A stretch of DNA of 64,000 nt. Origin: Plumapathes pennacea. Its lineage: Eukaryota > Cnidaria > Anthozoa > Antipatharia > Myriopathidae. Each line of letters begins with the position of its first letter. Positions within the stretch are counted from its first letter, which is position 1. The stretch covers positions 7,510,170-7,574,169 of the forward strand of contig OZ038467.1 in assembly GCA_964036295.1 (NCBI GenBank), in the 5' to 3' direction. The notes beneath the pieces are model-generated. The model had not been told where the DNA came from, ran no database searches, and worked only from the letters and a program-made list of their open reading frames with translations. Shown in pieces: positions 37,401 through 49,745 of the stretch. A program made the position numbers and the translations under genes.

Positions 37401-38257
37401 CATTTTTTTTCTTCATTGTGTCAACATTAGGCTGAAACAATAAATAATCAAATCGGGTAAAATCTGAGTGACATTAGGCTTTTTGAATGAGGCAAGGTCA
37501 AAATTCACTCGGAAGCTGATAACTTTCTTTCTTTAGCAAATTCAAAAAATATAAAGCTTTACCCTAAATCTATGATTGTTGAGCTTTCAGAATATATATA
37601 CTTTATTATTAGTTAAATGTAACGCTAGAGCGAAAAATGGGTTTGAACGCATGTCGTTCACGAGGGTATCCTGATGCCTTAAGGTTGCATGTTACAATTA
37701 ATGTAAGTTACAACTGCAGTCTACGAATTAATATTAAACAAACACATGATTGATATCTTACTGTATAATCACCGTTATATAGAATAAACTCAAAAAACAT
37801 GAATCATGGAAGATCTGTCAATATGTGAAGTCTCCCAAGCAAGAATTGACAATTAAAAGTTTTGGTTTTGTGAAGACACGCGCCATACATTTATCTATAA
37901 TCAACTCACCATAATGCTGTGATGGTCAAATTCTTCACTGGACTCAAACATCTCAGAGGAGTTGTATTTGTCTGTGGCGAGAAGCTGACAGAGTTTCGAG
38001 CGAATCCCGAAATTGAACGAAATGCAGGACGAAGTTTGGAGGCAGCTGAATGAACAATCTAAACTGGTCATGCTCACAGAATTTGACAGGATCTTGGAGG
38101 GCACGGATAACACGCTGAATGGATGTTTGATGAAGCGAGCGTGGCGCTGCATTTCCTCGTCATTGTACATTGAGAAACCCTGAAGCTGGACAGAGGAATA
38201 GAACAATGCAAGAAAAACAGCGAGCACAAGGTTTAACTTCAACGCGTAGTGAAACAT
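34433..38257 (-). CDS. Array gene A4: secreted PAN / EGF-like / cysteine-rich protein, 237 aa
   Basis: Exons: 38257-37910, 35317-35236 and 34716-34433; 714 nt. The PAN exon is nearly identical to those of A2, A3 and A5. The EGF-like exon reads TPCMYQSCQIGTCQPIY with a TAG acceptor and a GT donor. The cysteine-rich exon (CDKLCESLGLRCVETGGFSS) ends RRLCPCE and groups with A5. The promoter is type I with a CRE at 38408. Intron 1 is 2.6 kb and contains a 1079-bp transposon at 36599-37677. Upstream of that it carries a third copy of the orphan-exon flank. The bases at 35,400-36,000 show no feature. Secreted; function unknown. Confidence 0.86.
36599..37677. mobile_element. 1079-bp transposon with 7-bp target duplication and two empty sister sites
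   Basis: The inverted ends tatcaggataccctc and gagggtatcctgat lie between CTTAAGG (36592-36598) and CTTAAGG (37678-37684). The sister sequences at 21760-21766 and 27418-27424 carry a single CTTAAGG and no insert. No transposase frame is visible, so it is probably a non-autonomous DNA transposon. Confidence 0.9.
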
Positions 38258-39037
38258 GGCTTGTTTTTGTTCCGAGTCAATAAGTTACTGCAGTTTTGTC
38301 AGCGCAGCTCTGGTGATAATAAAGCACATATATGCCTCTTCCTTGAACACCTGTCTGACACTTGATTAGTGGGCACCAGGCTTGCGCATTTAGCCTTCTC
38401 CCGCTGCTGACGTCAGAGTAGTGACGTACATAAAATATAACAATCAGCAGGTCAGTCTGGATTACAAACAAGTATCACATAAAAGAGCAGCCAAGGATAT
38501 GGTGTTTAAGTATTTCTTGGTATAAACATGCAAAATTAGGAGTAGGTTGCTGTAAATGTCGACTAGAGGTATGCAGGATAGAAAAATCCGATGTTGTCAA
38601 ACTTTGCTATATTAAAGGTCTTCAGTTACTATTACCAAAATTATAGGTCCGAGGTTGTTTGGCTTTTTAATATCTTATTTGTATATATATATATATAGCG
38701 CTTTGCAAAAATTTTGAGCCCTCAATATAGATCACTATATACAAATATCAAGTACATTGTGGGAAGGTAATGGTTCTAAAAACGATGAGATGACAACAAA
38801 AGGTTCTATTCTTAGTCAACAAAATACTATGTGAAATTAGATTTGGGAAATGTAAAGTTTAAAATACATCACCAAGCATCTAATGCGCGTCACTGTCTTG
38901 TTTCTACTAAGTTTGGTGCTCAAAGTCGACAGGATGAAAATGGGAGAAGGGGGAGGGGTTTAATACCTTTATTAGAGCCGCATTAACGTTATGCCTGTGA
39001 AAACCATGCTTAAGTGTGACTAACCCGATGTTCCAAG
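38258..39037. other. A4 promoter and spacer to A5
   Basis: The type I promoter block includes the CRE at 38408-38415. A (TA)n run lies near 38,685, and the rest is spacer repeated from 34,180-34,400. No gene is seen. Confidence 0.5.
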
Positions 39038-41492
39038 TTACTCACACGGGCACAGTCTCCTGACGCCGTTATTATGTCCCTTTTCACAATTAATCTTCAT
39101 GGGAATGTTTCTAGCACCGTAGCAAATACCGTTGCTCGGTCTGTAACAAGGGTTGTCTGGAAAATAGTAGTTAGTGGTTGATGAACATTCAATTCCAATT
39201 TCCTTGAAGATTTCAACAGCGGTGCCACTTGAGAAACCGCCTGTTTCAACGCACCGCAAACCAAGGGATTCACATAATTTGTCGCAGCCCTCACCACGCG
39301 CTGCCAGATGATAACGTATAGCTGAAAATAAGTAACAGAAAGTTGATTTACCTGCAAAGGGATAAAACTGATAGAAGGCAGGTGTTATAAAACTTGACTT
39401 GTGTGCACCCTATCGCCTGTTAATCCTTTTCACTGCCAATATATCTGTCTAAACAAGACTGGTTATTTCCAGTGTCAGTACTCGGAACTAGTTGTTATGG
39501 AGATCGCCCGGACACTTGTAATAAATACAAACAAGACAGACGAAACTTGTGATAATTAAAGTAGTCTTCTGTTTATGCATTTTTTTATTCATTATGCCCT
39601 TAAGTTGCTCTTTCATTGATTTTAGCCATATGCTGACACCAGTTAGCCAAAATTAAGTAAAAACAGCTTAATCTGGGCATAGGTTAGATCAACAGAGTGT
39701 AGACAAACGCTCCGGGCAGTTGCTTTGTTTTGGAATCCACAGCTTTTCCATCAAATATTCGTCATGCACAATAGATAGTTCCTTAAAGTGCACATAAGCC
39801 CAAAGACGATATCTTTACAATCGATTCTACATGATAAAGTAAATAGTTGACTATTAGAATATTTCTGTTTCAACATTGCGCCTATAAGTTATAGAGGTTT
39901 ATATTTCGAATATGATAATGACGTGACGTCAAAGGAGTAACTCCATGTTATTTCTTTCTCTTCGTGATTGGAACTGTTTTCAGATTCATACAAAATATTT
40001 GGTAAAATCATTTACACAAAATTCAAATATAAAATGGACGTTGATAAAATGTCATTTATCTCTAACAACAAGATTTTGTATAATGAATTGTTCCTTCTTT
40101 GACGTCACGTCATTACCATATTCAAAATATAAACCTTTGTAACTCAAAGGCGCAGCGTTAAAACGCAGACTTATTCTAATAGTAAATATATTTCCTTCAT
40201 GTAGATTCGATTGTAAAGATATAACTTTTGGGCTTATATGCACTTTAACAGGTGCAAAACAAGTTTGTTCAGCATTATATCTGCACGCCCCATTTACCTG
40301 GAAGTTTACAAACAAAACCGTTGTTGGCGTAGATCGGCTGGCAGGTGCCGATTTGACACGACTGATACATACACGGCGTCTACAGGAAAAGAAAAGAATG
40401 AATAAGGAAAATTCAAGTTTTCAATTAAAGGTTTAACGATTGTAGTAGCGCTTTGTTCTATGTTGGAGCCACTAATTAGAAGGCGTCAGGCCCAAAAACA
40501 ATCTATTGTCTCGATATCATATTGCATACGAGACGACATTATTTATTTAAGCACTATATTAATCAATTGGTATATTGTTCCTTCCACTTTCAGACATGTT
40601 CAACTCCTGAACTGCTAAATAAAACCTAATAATATAACCACTGTAAATTAACTCTCGCTTGCTTTTATAGCAGTTGTTGACTTAGTCCGTGTTTTGCTTC
40701 GTCTTGTGTGTGTGTGTTTTGAGTGTACAAACCCTTTAGCAGCAACTATAGTCTTTTTGTTCAGTGTTTTCGCAGTATTTTTACACTTCCATACTGTGTA
40801 TGAAACCTTTCAGATTCGACACAGAAATTAACAGCTATTGAACACGTTAAGCTCAGGAATAATGGAATGATGGAAATTTTTGAGGTGGAATAATGGAATA
40901 ATGCCGCTTCATTACTCCGGAATAATGGAATAAGGAACATTCCATTATCCTCTTCATCCCCCGACAAACACATGATTGATATCTTACTGTATAACCACCG
41001 TTATACAGAATAAACTTAAAAAACATGAATCAAGGGAGATCTGTCAATACTTGAAGTCTCTCAAGCAAGAATTAAAAATTAAAAATTTTGGTTTTGTGAA
41101 GAAAGCAAACACACGCGCCATACATTTATCTATAATCAACTCACCATAATGCTGTGATGGTCAAATTCTTCACTGGACTCAAACATCTCAGAGGAGTTGT
41201 ACTTGTCTGTGGCGAGAAGCTGACAGAGTTTCGAGCGAATCCCGAAATTGAACGAAATGCAAGACGAAGTTTGGAGGCAGCTGAATGAACAATCTAAACT
41301 GGTCATGCTCACAGAATTTGACATGATCTTGGAGGGCACGGACAACACGCTGAACGGATGCTTGATGAAGCGAGCGTGGCGCTGCATTTCCTCGTCATTG
41401 TACATTGAAAAAGCCTGAAGCTGGAAAGAGGTGTAAAATAATGAAAGAGAAACAGCGAGCACAAGGTTTAACTTCAACGTGTACTGAAACAT
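39038..41492 (-). CDS. Array gene A5: secreted PAN / EGF-like / cysteine-rich protein, 237 aa
   Basis: Exons: 41492-41145, 40379-40298 and 39321-39038; 714 nt. The domain plan is the same. The EGF-like and cysteine-rich exons are nearly identical to those of A4 (CVETGGFSS ... RRLCPCE), but the promoter is type II (CCAAT read at 41585-41589), as in A2 and A6. So the two ends of this gene have different closest relatives. Intron 2 carries an inverted-repeat MITE (39783-40247). Intron 1 has a short aataatgga-rich repeat at about 40,855-40,960. Secreted; function unknown. Confidence 0.87.
39783..40247. mobile_element. Inverted-repeat MITE, likely TTA target site (Harbinger-like)
   Basis: The ends ttaaagtgcacataagccc and gggcttatatgcacttta are inverted, with arms of about 150 bp (gacgtcac motifs also mirrored) around a unique centre. 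The A4 intron at about 35,178-35,190 (agttccttgacagg) lacks it. The TTA target preference suggests PIF/Harbinger; this is inferred. Confidence 0.78.
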
Positions 41493-42300
41493 GGTAAGTA
41501 TTCGTTCCAGGTGAATTTTCGCCGCTTCTAATCTCTGGTGATAATAAAGCCATCTGCCGTTTGCTGGAATATGTCTGACACTTGATTGGTGGACACGCAT
41601 GAGTATCACAGAGTACCAGGTCTACGCGGCTCACTGCACGAATGCTGCTTGGCCTGGAACCTTTATTTATGCACGGAGACTCCTCATATTTACATGCTCT
41701 TCCAGAGAACCGTGTCTAAAATCTATGTAATATAGCTAAATCTAAAAATAAAATCTAGTGATATAGTATTTATGGTTCACGGTAGCCTGCAGGATTTGAA
41801 TTTTCTTTTAAATGCTGCCAGAGAGCCCTGCAGTTTCCACCTCGTAAGGGAGGGCATTCTACACTTTGGTACCCTGCTATACTTCAAGCATTTCTTTAGG
41901 TTCTCAGTATTTAGCTCCACCGCTAAATGGAAATTTAATTGTCATTTTAGCGAGAGCAGGAGAAAGAAACAGACAAAGAAACTGAACATGAACGATTTAG
42001 TTGCTGACCTGTGGTAAAGATTAGCAGGTATCTCTGGCCAGGGGTAGTATTACCGTGTATAACTACTCCTTGATCAAAACACGAGTAGAGATAACTAAAG
42101 GCGGACAGTCATTACGAAACATCGATACAGCAAGAGGACAAATTATAAAGAAGAAAAAAAAAAAAAAAAGAAGAAGAAGCGATTTTCAGACTGTTTTTTT
42201 GTCTTGCGTATCGTTATTACCAAGTCAAGAAACTTTAAACATGCTTTCAACACTTAGTGATTTCGTGTATTTAATGCTGACTTGATCGCCATTGAAACAA
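41493..42300. other. A5 promoter and conserved array spacer
   Basis: This holds the type II promoter (CCAAT at 41585-41589 on the minus strand) and a spacer similar to 22,500-22,980 and 62,850-63,460, including a poly-A/(AAG)n stretch at about 42150-42178. No gene is seen. Confidence 0.55.
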
Positions 42301-42377
42301 AGGTGGGGATAATGTCATCCTGCTTGATAAAGTTCATACAGTAGTCCTGCCTGTCATGTTGCCTCAAAAGCCTCCGC

Positions 42378-42575
42378 GTGGCTTGTAAAGCACTATCAAG
42401 AGAAGCTATAGGTGACAATCTTGCTGATGTTAACAGCAGTACTGGAGGGACCCTTGCTGGTTCTCTTCAGCAAGAAAGAAATGCGGTGTGCTTGAGCAAA
42501 GCAGCTCTGAAAGACCAGCCAGAACTACTGAGGAGCTTGGTACAGGATCTTCAACAGTTGTACCCATATATGTAG
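42378..42575 (+). CDS. Unrecognised 65-aa open frame, possible gene or exon remnant
   Basis: ATG at 42378 to TAG at 42575. The composition is protein-like (SLQQERNAVCLSKAALKDQP ... LRSLVQDLQQLYPYM), with a helix-prone end. No splice context or family is recognised. It directly precedes LINE debris, so it may be a retrocopied 3' end. Confidence 0.3.
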   Translation: MACKALSREAIGDNLADVNSSTGGTLAGSLQQERNAVCLSKAALKDQPELLRSLVQDLQQLYPYM

Positions 42576-42649
42576 AGTGATAATTTTGATATATAAACTG
42601 TCATGTTTGCTATTTTAGTAGCCAGCCATGCAATTTAGTGTTTTAATTT

Positions 42650-43720
42650 CTGCAGAATTCCTGCGGCCTGGGGAAGAGGTTAGGGGTCATAGATTTATGT
42701 CTTGAGTTTAGGGCTGCTGGATTATTTTATCCTTAGAACTGTTAATAAAGTCTCGATCCTTGTCCGTGCCAGTAAGAAGCTATATTTTCATTCCTATTTC
42801 CACGATAACGTAAATAGCATGAAGAAAACTTGGGAAGGTATAAATAATCTAATCCACCGCAAAAGATCTTTCAAACCTATAAGGAAATTTAAGAAAACAA
42901 ATGACGACAGACTAACCCAAGATCCACTAGCATTACCTGATATTCCGCTTAACCAGCATTTCGCCTCAAGTGGGCGCAAGTTAGCAGCCGAAGTACGCCA
43001 CTCAAAACGGCAGTTTTCGGACTATCTTGACAAAAAACGTCACAGAACTCGTTCTTCTTCGAACCAGTAAATTCTACCGAAATAGAGAACGAAATATCAA
43101 CTATACCTAATAATAAATCTCATGGATTATATTCATGCCCAATCCGTATTCTAAGATGTTCTAAAAGCGTCATTAGCTATCCACTGGCTCAAATCATGAA
43201 TACTTCTATCCAACTAGGTGTTTATCCTAAAACTTGCTCAAATTATACCTATTTACAAAAGTGACGATGAAACCGATCCAAATAATTATAGACCAATCTC
43301 TCTGCTGTCTATCTTTAATAGAATCTTCGAAAAGCTAATGTATAAACGATTAAAAACATTTATTGAGAAAATAGTATCTTATACGAATCCCAATATGGTT
43401 TTCGCGAGAGGCACTCACCACAACACGCTATATTTGACATTGTCAATAAAATTCAAAACAACATGGAACAGAAGATGCTTTCGTGTGGCGTCTTTATTGA
43501 TTTGAAAAAAGCATTCGATACAGTGGACCACACGAGGCAATCCGAGGCATTGTGAACGAATGGTTTTCATCTTACTTAAATGATCGTACACAATTAACGC
43601 AGGTTGCCAGCGCTGTTTCACGAAAAGAACGAGTTACGTGTGGTGTTCCACATCTGTATTGGGTCCCCTGCTGTTTTTAATCTACATCAACGACATTCAT
43701 GATTGCTCGCGGGGACCTGG
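42650..43720 (+). mobile_element. Decayed non-LTR retrotransposon (reverse transcriptase fragments)
   Basis: Plus-strand fragments in different frames read as a LINE. They are a linker region (about 42702-43070, KTWEGINNLIHRKRS), the reverse-transcriptase fingers (43218-43505, DPNNYRPISLLSIFNRIFEK), and the GVP...SVLGPLLFLIYINDIHD palm motif near 43640-43700 with bases lost between GVP and SVLGP. The catalytic FADD box is absent. It is broken by frameshifts and truncated at both ends. Confidence 0.85.
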
Positions 43721-46700
43721 AGCCCCACGCGAGCTTAGGAAGGCAAATAATTTTTTTAAATTGTTTTTGTCGGTCGAGAATCAGCACACGGTGATTGGTT
43801 CAGATTATCGCGTGATATGCAATGACGTAATTGACTTCGTTAAAACTCGAGTGTGGCCATGAATTGCTCGGTACTTGTGTGTAAAAGTTAACTGCATTTA
43901 ATCCAAACTCAACACCGTTTGGGTTTGTGCCGAACACGCACTGATAAACTAGATGTTAGGGAACGATTTTGGCTTGCGTTCTTTAGTTCACCGCGGAAGC
44001 TTTGAGAATAGCCGTAAACAGATGTTTGATGGATACCGCTGGGGGATTGCAAATATCTCTGTCGCCGTTAAGTATTTAGTCCCGACGAAACTTTCTGTGG
44101 CGACACGAAATACTTTTGGGAAGATAACGGCGAAAACAGAAACCAAAGCTACGGTGAGCTTTGGCCGTAAAACAATGACGCTTTATGCTTTACTCTGTAC
44201 ATGACATCTGTTGCCTCGTAAAATTCTTCTGCGTATCATATGACGAGCCGCACGCCTTGACAACGGCCTTTCGGTGGGGACAATTTGTCCCCACCGCCCG
44301 TGGAGTGCGGTCTGCTTGGTATGAATGACAGAGGTGTAAACTCCAAACCATTAGCACAGTCGGTGTGCCGATAATCACTTTGTCCTGAATTAGAAATTGT
44401 AATTTTAGCCGGCAATCGTGCTCTGGTGTGCCTTTCTCACTCTATAACAGAAGTCGCGCTTATGTGGCGAAAATTATCAGTCGGCATCTAACGAAAGAGC
44501 TTGATGCCCAGTAAAAAAAATCTTAGTAGTTTTCCGCCAGTCACAAACAATGTCACTGATTTGACTTCACTTCCGTGCAATATTTCCTCACAAAGATTCG
44601 CGTCGAAACACGCACTTCCTGAGAACATTACAGTGGTCAGGTAGTCGCCGAAACATTCAATGAATGGTTTCTATGCACCGCAATCAAAAAGTTATAATAT
44701 GTCCGTTCAATCTCTTCCCTGTTATGTCACGTTATCGAGTTTTATGACTGAATCAGCTGCTAGCAGACAATGTGCCAAATCGAAAATCAATTTTTGTAAA
44801 TCCGAATTTCAAATTAGATGCTGAAGCCGTTATCAAAATCTTACAAAAGACTGTTTCAAGTTTAGTGAAAAATGTCCCGCGGTATTAATCCAATAACAGT
44901 CGATTCAATCAGGCTCATCCACATCAGGCAACTCTCAGCTGTCATGAAATCAGCATGATAGCATCCAGTTCCTGTTTTAGGAATAAAATTACATTCGCGG
45001 GGCATTACTATTTTACGCGGGAAGGACAAGAGGCAGGATTGAGAGGGCTAGCAAATCGCTTGTGTAGTGGTATAATCGGTTGAGGGTAAGCTATCGCTAT
45101 TTCAGTTAATCCGCGAGATTTATTCGGGCCGATTTCCCGTGTGTACGTTCTGGCCACATGTTAGGTTTTGTGGCCGGATCTTGCTCTGTAATTGTTTAGC
45201 TGCAAATTTCAGGATGGGTAGATATATTAGTTTAGACTTATGTTTCTTGAAGTATGGCTCATAGCTTTAAAAATTATATGTCGAAGTGATTGTGGCTCTT
45301 TTTGTGTGACGGCCGATCCGTTCAATCGGTGGTTTTGAGCGAACCGTATTACTGCGAGGTCACCTCGCGAACGAAACCAGGGTACTTGTCAAAGGTCCCT
45401 CGGCCCGCGTATAGTATTATCTGATCACAACATGGTTACTTGTAAACTCGCGCAGGTCCAAAGGTTTATATAGTTATAGCGGAAGATTAAGTTTAATTTT
45501 CAAAACTGATCGATGTTTGGACATTGCAGGCAGCTTTATGAAATGTATTTTACTCATTGCGGCAAATGGAATGGTTTAAAGCTAAATTAAGCTTTGTTAG
45601 GAGAACACAAGACAAAACTCCGGGCAGACTCACACAGAAAATACAAGAGCATTAACTCGTACATGGTCGTTTGAGTCTTTGATCAATTATAGGGCGAAGT
45701 ATTTATAGTTTGATTGAAGTTTTGTCGAGAACTCTACTGGTGTTTTCAGTGGTGTTTGGGGGTTTTGAGTTGAACCGCAACCTTGTGCGAAAAAAAGAGA
45801 ACACCTTGGCTTTCAATCGGCTACCAATACCTGCGAAATACTATAATTTCGGATACATATTTTACGACTTCGGTTATTACCTGACCTGGCAGAATCTTAG
45901 TGCAGCAATGTTCTGAGGAAGTGTGTGTTTCGGCATGAATCTTTGTAAAGGAACATTGTATGGAAGTGAAGTCAAATTCAGGTAAAGTAGCTTGTAGCCG
46001 TCCAGTTTCAGCAGTCTTCTTGTCGTTGCGATCGTAACTCAAACAAAACAAGTAAGATCTCGCCTGTGCGAAGTAAACATCTCGGCTTTTTTTGGACCAA
46101 ACTTCAGCCATTTGGGATCTTTCTATTACTACCTGACTAGACAGAATCTTAGTTGCTGCAATGTTCCCAGGAAGTGGATGTTCCGACATGAATCTTTGGG
46201 AGGGAATATTGCACGGAAGTGAAGTCAAAATCAGGTAAAACCGTTTTTGTAGTGATTGGCTTTTTTCCAAGACTGATATACGCTTCAATCTTGCGTATCA
46301 GCTTATTTTGGTAGGATAAAAAGTTGTCAATTTTAATACTCGGCGACGGACGGCTACTTTAAATTTGCGCAATAGTTTAGTGTATCAGCCCATTTGTCGA
46401 AGAAAAATGACAAACTTTGAAGAGACTCAAAAAATACAGCAAAACAGCCCCAAAGCTCAGTGAATTCTTGATATCCGGCTTTCACAAAGCAGCTCAGCAG
46501 GCTGGCGTTTGCCCCACGGGAAACATTCTCACCCCAAGGATCGAGGCGCTTTCGTGCTGTTTTGCTTACACCTTTGTTCGCCGCAGTTAATTGGGATTAA
46601 AACAGCTTGGTTAGCAACGGGTACTTACGGCTCAACCCGGCTGCGGCTCCTCATGGGGCCTGTTGAAGTGTTTCTTTCATCCGATCATGTAGCCTTTGTT

Positions 46701-46840
46701 TCGCAATGTTCATTAAATACCAGAAATGAAAAATACACCGAAATAATTCTGAGGATTGAGTTTGCAGTCACAAGTGGACTGAACACACAGTGAACAAAAC
46801 GCGCAATAATATTGTAAACATCTCTCGTGTGACATTCCTC
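43721..46840. other. No gene seen; contains a three-copy dispersed repeat
   Basis: About 3 kb without convincing exons. A roughly 110-bp sequence occurs three times: inverted at about 44,560-44,645 and direct at about 45,872-45,986 and 46,125-46,241. All carry gaatctttg and gaagtgaagtcaa. A perfect 22-bp hairpin (ggtggggacaattgtcc-like) lies at about 44273-44295. Confidence 0.5.
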
Positions 46841-48869
46841 GCTTTCAATTTTATATTTGCTACAGAGCACGAATACTCGAAAGCCTGGTATAAGAAACGT
46901 ATTGAGTTAATAAAAGAAAACACATAAGTAGTGAAGCGAAGACTGGATTAATCGTGGCCTCTGATTAGAAATAAGAGTCGAGGTCAAACTGTCATAATCG
47001 ATTGTGCATAAAAAGATATGTCACACATTCTCAAGATGCAGGGTCGCTCAACCTTTAAGAAGCAAGTGTATGAGTGTTGTAATAATAATTTTTAGTTTAA
47101 TCAAGGTGTCAAAAGAGCAAGGTGTCAAAAGCCAAGTTCTCTATACTGTGTGATATTTTTATGGTGAGAAACTAGAAGTCTCTCTTGGGAGTTCGCTCTT
47201 GTCCCCTACTTTCCATTTTATATTCTGGTCTCGACCCAACTCATGTCGCGAGCTCACTGGCAAGGCCAGCCTAGTTACACTTTATTGTCGACTTTTTTTG
47301 TATTATTCCTTGTTGACATATTTCAACATTCTGCAAACAGAATGAAGAGTAAGTCGAATGACGAAGCCTTCGTTTAGTCAAAGTTCCATCAGAATTGAAG
47401 GCGGAAATTCCTAAGCTTTTGTGAACTACATTATTATGCTGCTAATGTGATGCTAACAACGTAAAATATGCGGTTGCTCTTGTACCGAAAACCACAATGA
47501 ATCTTGTGGTTAGTCATTGTCCTGGTTGAATGTCAGATGCCGAGACCAAATCAAACATACTGTATATCCAATGAAAAACGTGCAAATTTAGTATTTGCAT
47601 AGTACTAAATCAGAACAAAGTAGAAGCAAAGTCCGTGTTTACAAAAGTCGAAGTCCACAGAATCAAGCAAATTTTCAACTCCAGTCCCCTGGACTGACGA
47701 GCGATTAAGTTCCAATTCTAATTGAGAGAAATACACCAGCTGAAACTGTCGACAGAAAATTACTCATTGGGTTCATGTAAAAATCAATAGACAACGAGTT
47801 TCCTAACTTCGATTGGCGTAAGTTGAACAACACTCTACAAAAGAAATAGATTTATAGTTTAACAAGACAGGGCCGTGGCCAGTGCGCTTGTGACGTCATT
47901 AGTACAATGAATAGACACGCGGGGTCCCGGGAGAGGAACTTTTGTCGAGCGTTTATATGCAAAAGATATTATGGCCGAATCAGTCTTTGCACATGACGGA
48001 TCCAAGAGCTCCCCTTATTTTTCTTGCCCTCTTTTCTTCTAATTTCGGTCAAACAGATATTCACGAAAAAGTGTATTATAATAATTGAGAGGAAACAATA
48101 ATATTTATCGAAGGCCCCGTGGGAATATTCTTCGTTTGCAACAACCCAGTTTTCATAGCTCCCGACTCATGCCGGGTATGATGTTTCATACGGAATAATA
48201 TTTTCAATGAGTGATTTGCTTTTGCCTTGAGTGATCGTTTTTGCCGGGAGCATTTTGAACTTGCTTTCCAATGCACGTGACAGTACTTGTGTGACGCTTG
48301 CTATACAACCTGGCAACCTTGTTGAGTGAATTTTCAAGCTGAGATGTTTTGTGGAGGAACTGTGTTGTCATTTTGTAATGGGATTGACTGGGGAATACCC
48401 GACATCTTAAGTAGCTGTAAGACAGCGTAATAGCCTTATCTCATCTTCCCAGCGTGTGCATCATGTTCAAGTAGCTGTAATTGAAAGCTTCTAGACTTAT
48501 CTCTGTAGCACATTAAAACATGACACTTCCCATGATGAAATTACTTCGTATGAAAAAGCCATCTCAGACGTTACGCATCCTACATGTACAAGTCTGATCA
48601 CTAACATGTTCAAGACTTCTATGCATTAAGCTTTAACGCAAAATTCTGGGTCGATACGAAATTAATCTCTGTCGGAAGCTACAGACGTTTGAATACCGTG
48701 ACAACAAAGGCGTGCATCACGCTTGTGGAGCGAACATTACGGCTCGGATAGTCGGATATCAACCTTGAGCTTTTGAAGACTTCGAGGTATTCAGTGACAA
48801 ATATTCTCGACGTAATCGCCTGCCGGTCTTTCCTGCTTTTGTTAAAGCGGCGTGAGTGAAAGCTAAGTA

Positions 48870-49745
48870 GCTGTTATAATTGTCACGTGATTATAAATAG
48901 GTTTACAGTTTCAGTTTGTTTCTTGTCAGCGCAACCAAACTCAGATTCATTTTGTATTGCATCATCAATTATTCTTTGTCCCTTTGATTAGTGTAAAGAT
49001 TCTATTCTCCTTTGTTTTAGTTGGAGACACTAAGGAAATGCCTATGATACTTTATGGGTTCTGTAATCAATAGATCTTTATTTTGTCTTCCGATATCTGA
49101 ACGTACCGTTGTGTCATTTAGTTAGTTGTAGTCTGGACTCCGTAGTAAGCAGATCGTTTTATTATCAAGTTATCCTTGCTCAGAGGTTTTACTGCGTGGG
49201 TTAGATATGTAAGTACCCTTGCTTGTTTTCTTACCGTTTTTATTGTAGTTTGGTAATCAGCACCTTTTAAGTGATTTAGCTATCGTTTTGTTACCCTTTT
49301 TGTATGGCTAGCACACCGAGTCACGAACTTTGTTATTAGTTATTCAAGTACCTTGTTTACTTGGAATTTAGTATCGCTTTTGCCTTATATTGTTATTATT
49401 TCTTTAGTGTTGCTATTTAGCCCCCTTTTACATGCTAATTATGCTCAGTTTATCCTTTGTTACTTCATTGCGTGATACCACATGTTATTTTATATCACGT
49501 TGTTAGCGTTGCATGATTACATTGCTTTGAATGGATCGCTTGTCTTAGCCTAACTAGTTTTCCTATTTGTAGTATTTAGTAGTAGTTTTATTAGTTATAC
49601 GTTGTAATCCTTACTTTCAGTTTACGAGAAGTACGAATCCGAATCATTGTGTTGGCACGGAATAAACCCCATTTGAGCCTTCCATCGCCTTCACTCGTTC
49701 ATCTTTCGCTTCTTATGTAAATTATCCCCGCGTCAGCCACGACAA
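48870..49745. repeat. Possible solo LTR or other T-rich regulatory repeat
   Basis: This T-rich block begins tgttataattgtcacgtg with TATAAATAGG at about 48892 and has AATAAA at about 49,660, followed by a C-rich stretch: the order of an LTR promoter and poly(A) site. No partner LTR, gag or pol is visible nearby and I could not define a target duplication. The sequence from 47,270 to 48,870 and 49,745 to 50,325 holds no feature I can name. Confidence 0.25.

Noticed and set aside
47860-48300. Possible gene near the TGACGTCA site at about 47,892
   Set aside because: An isolated CRE-like site without a credible downstream exon on either strand.
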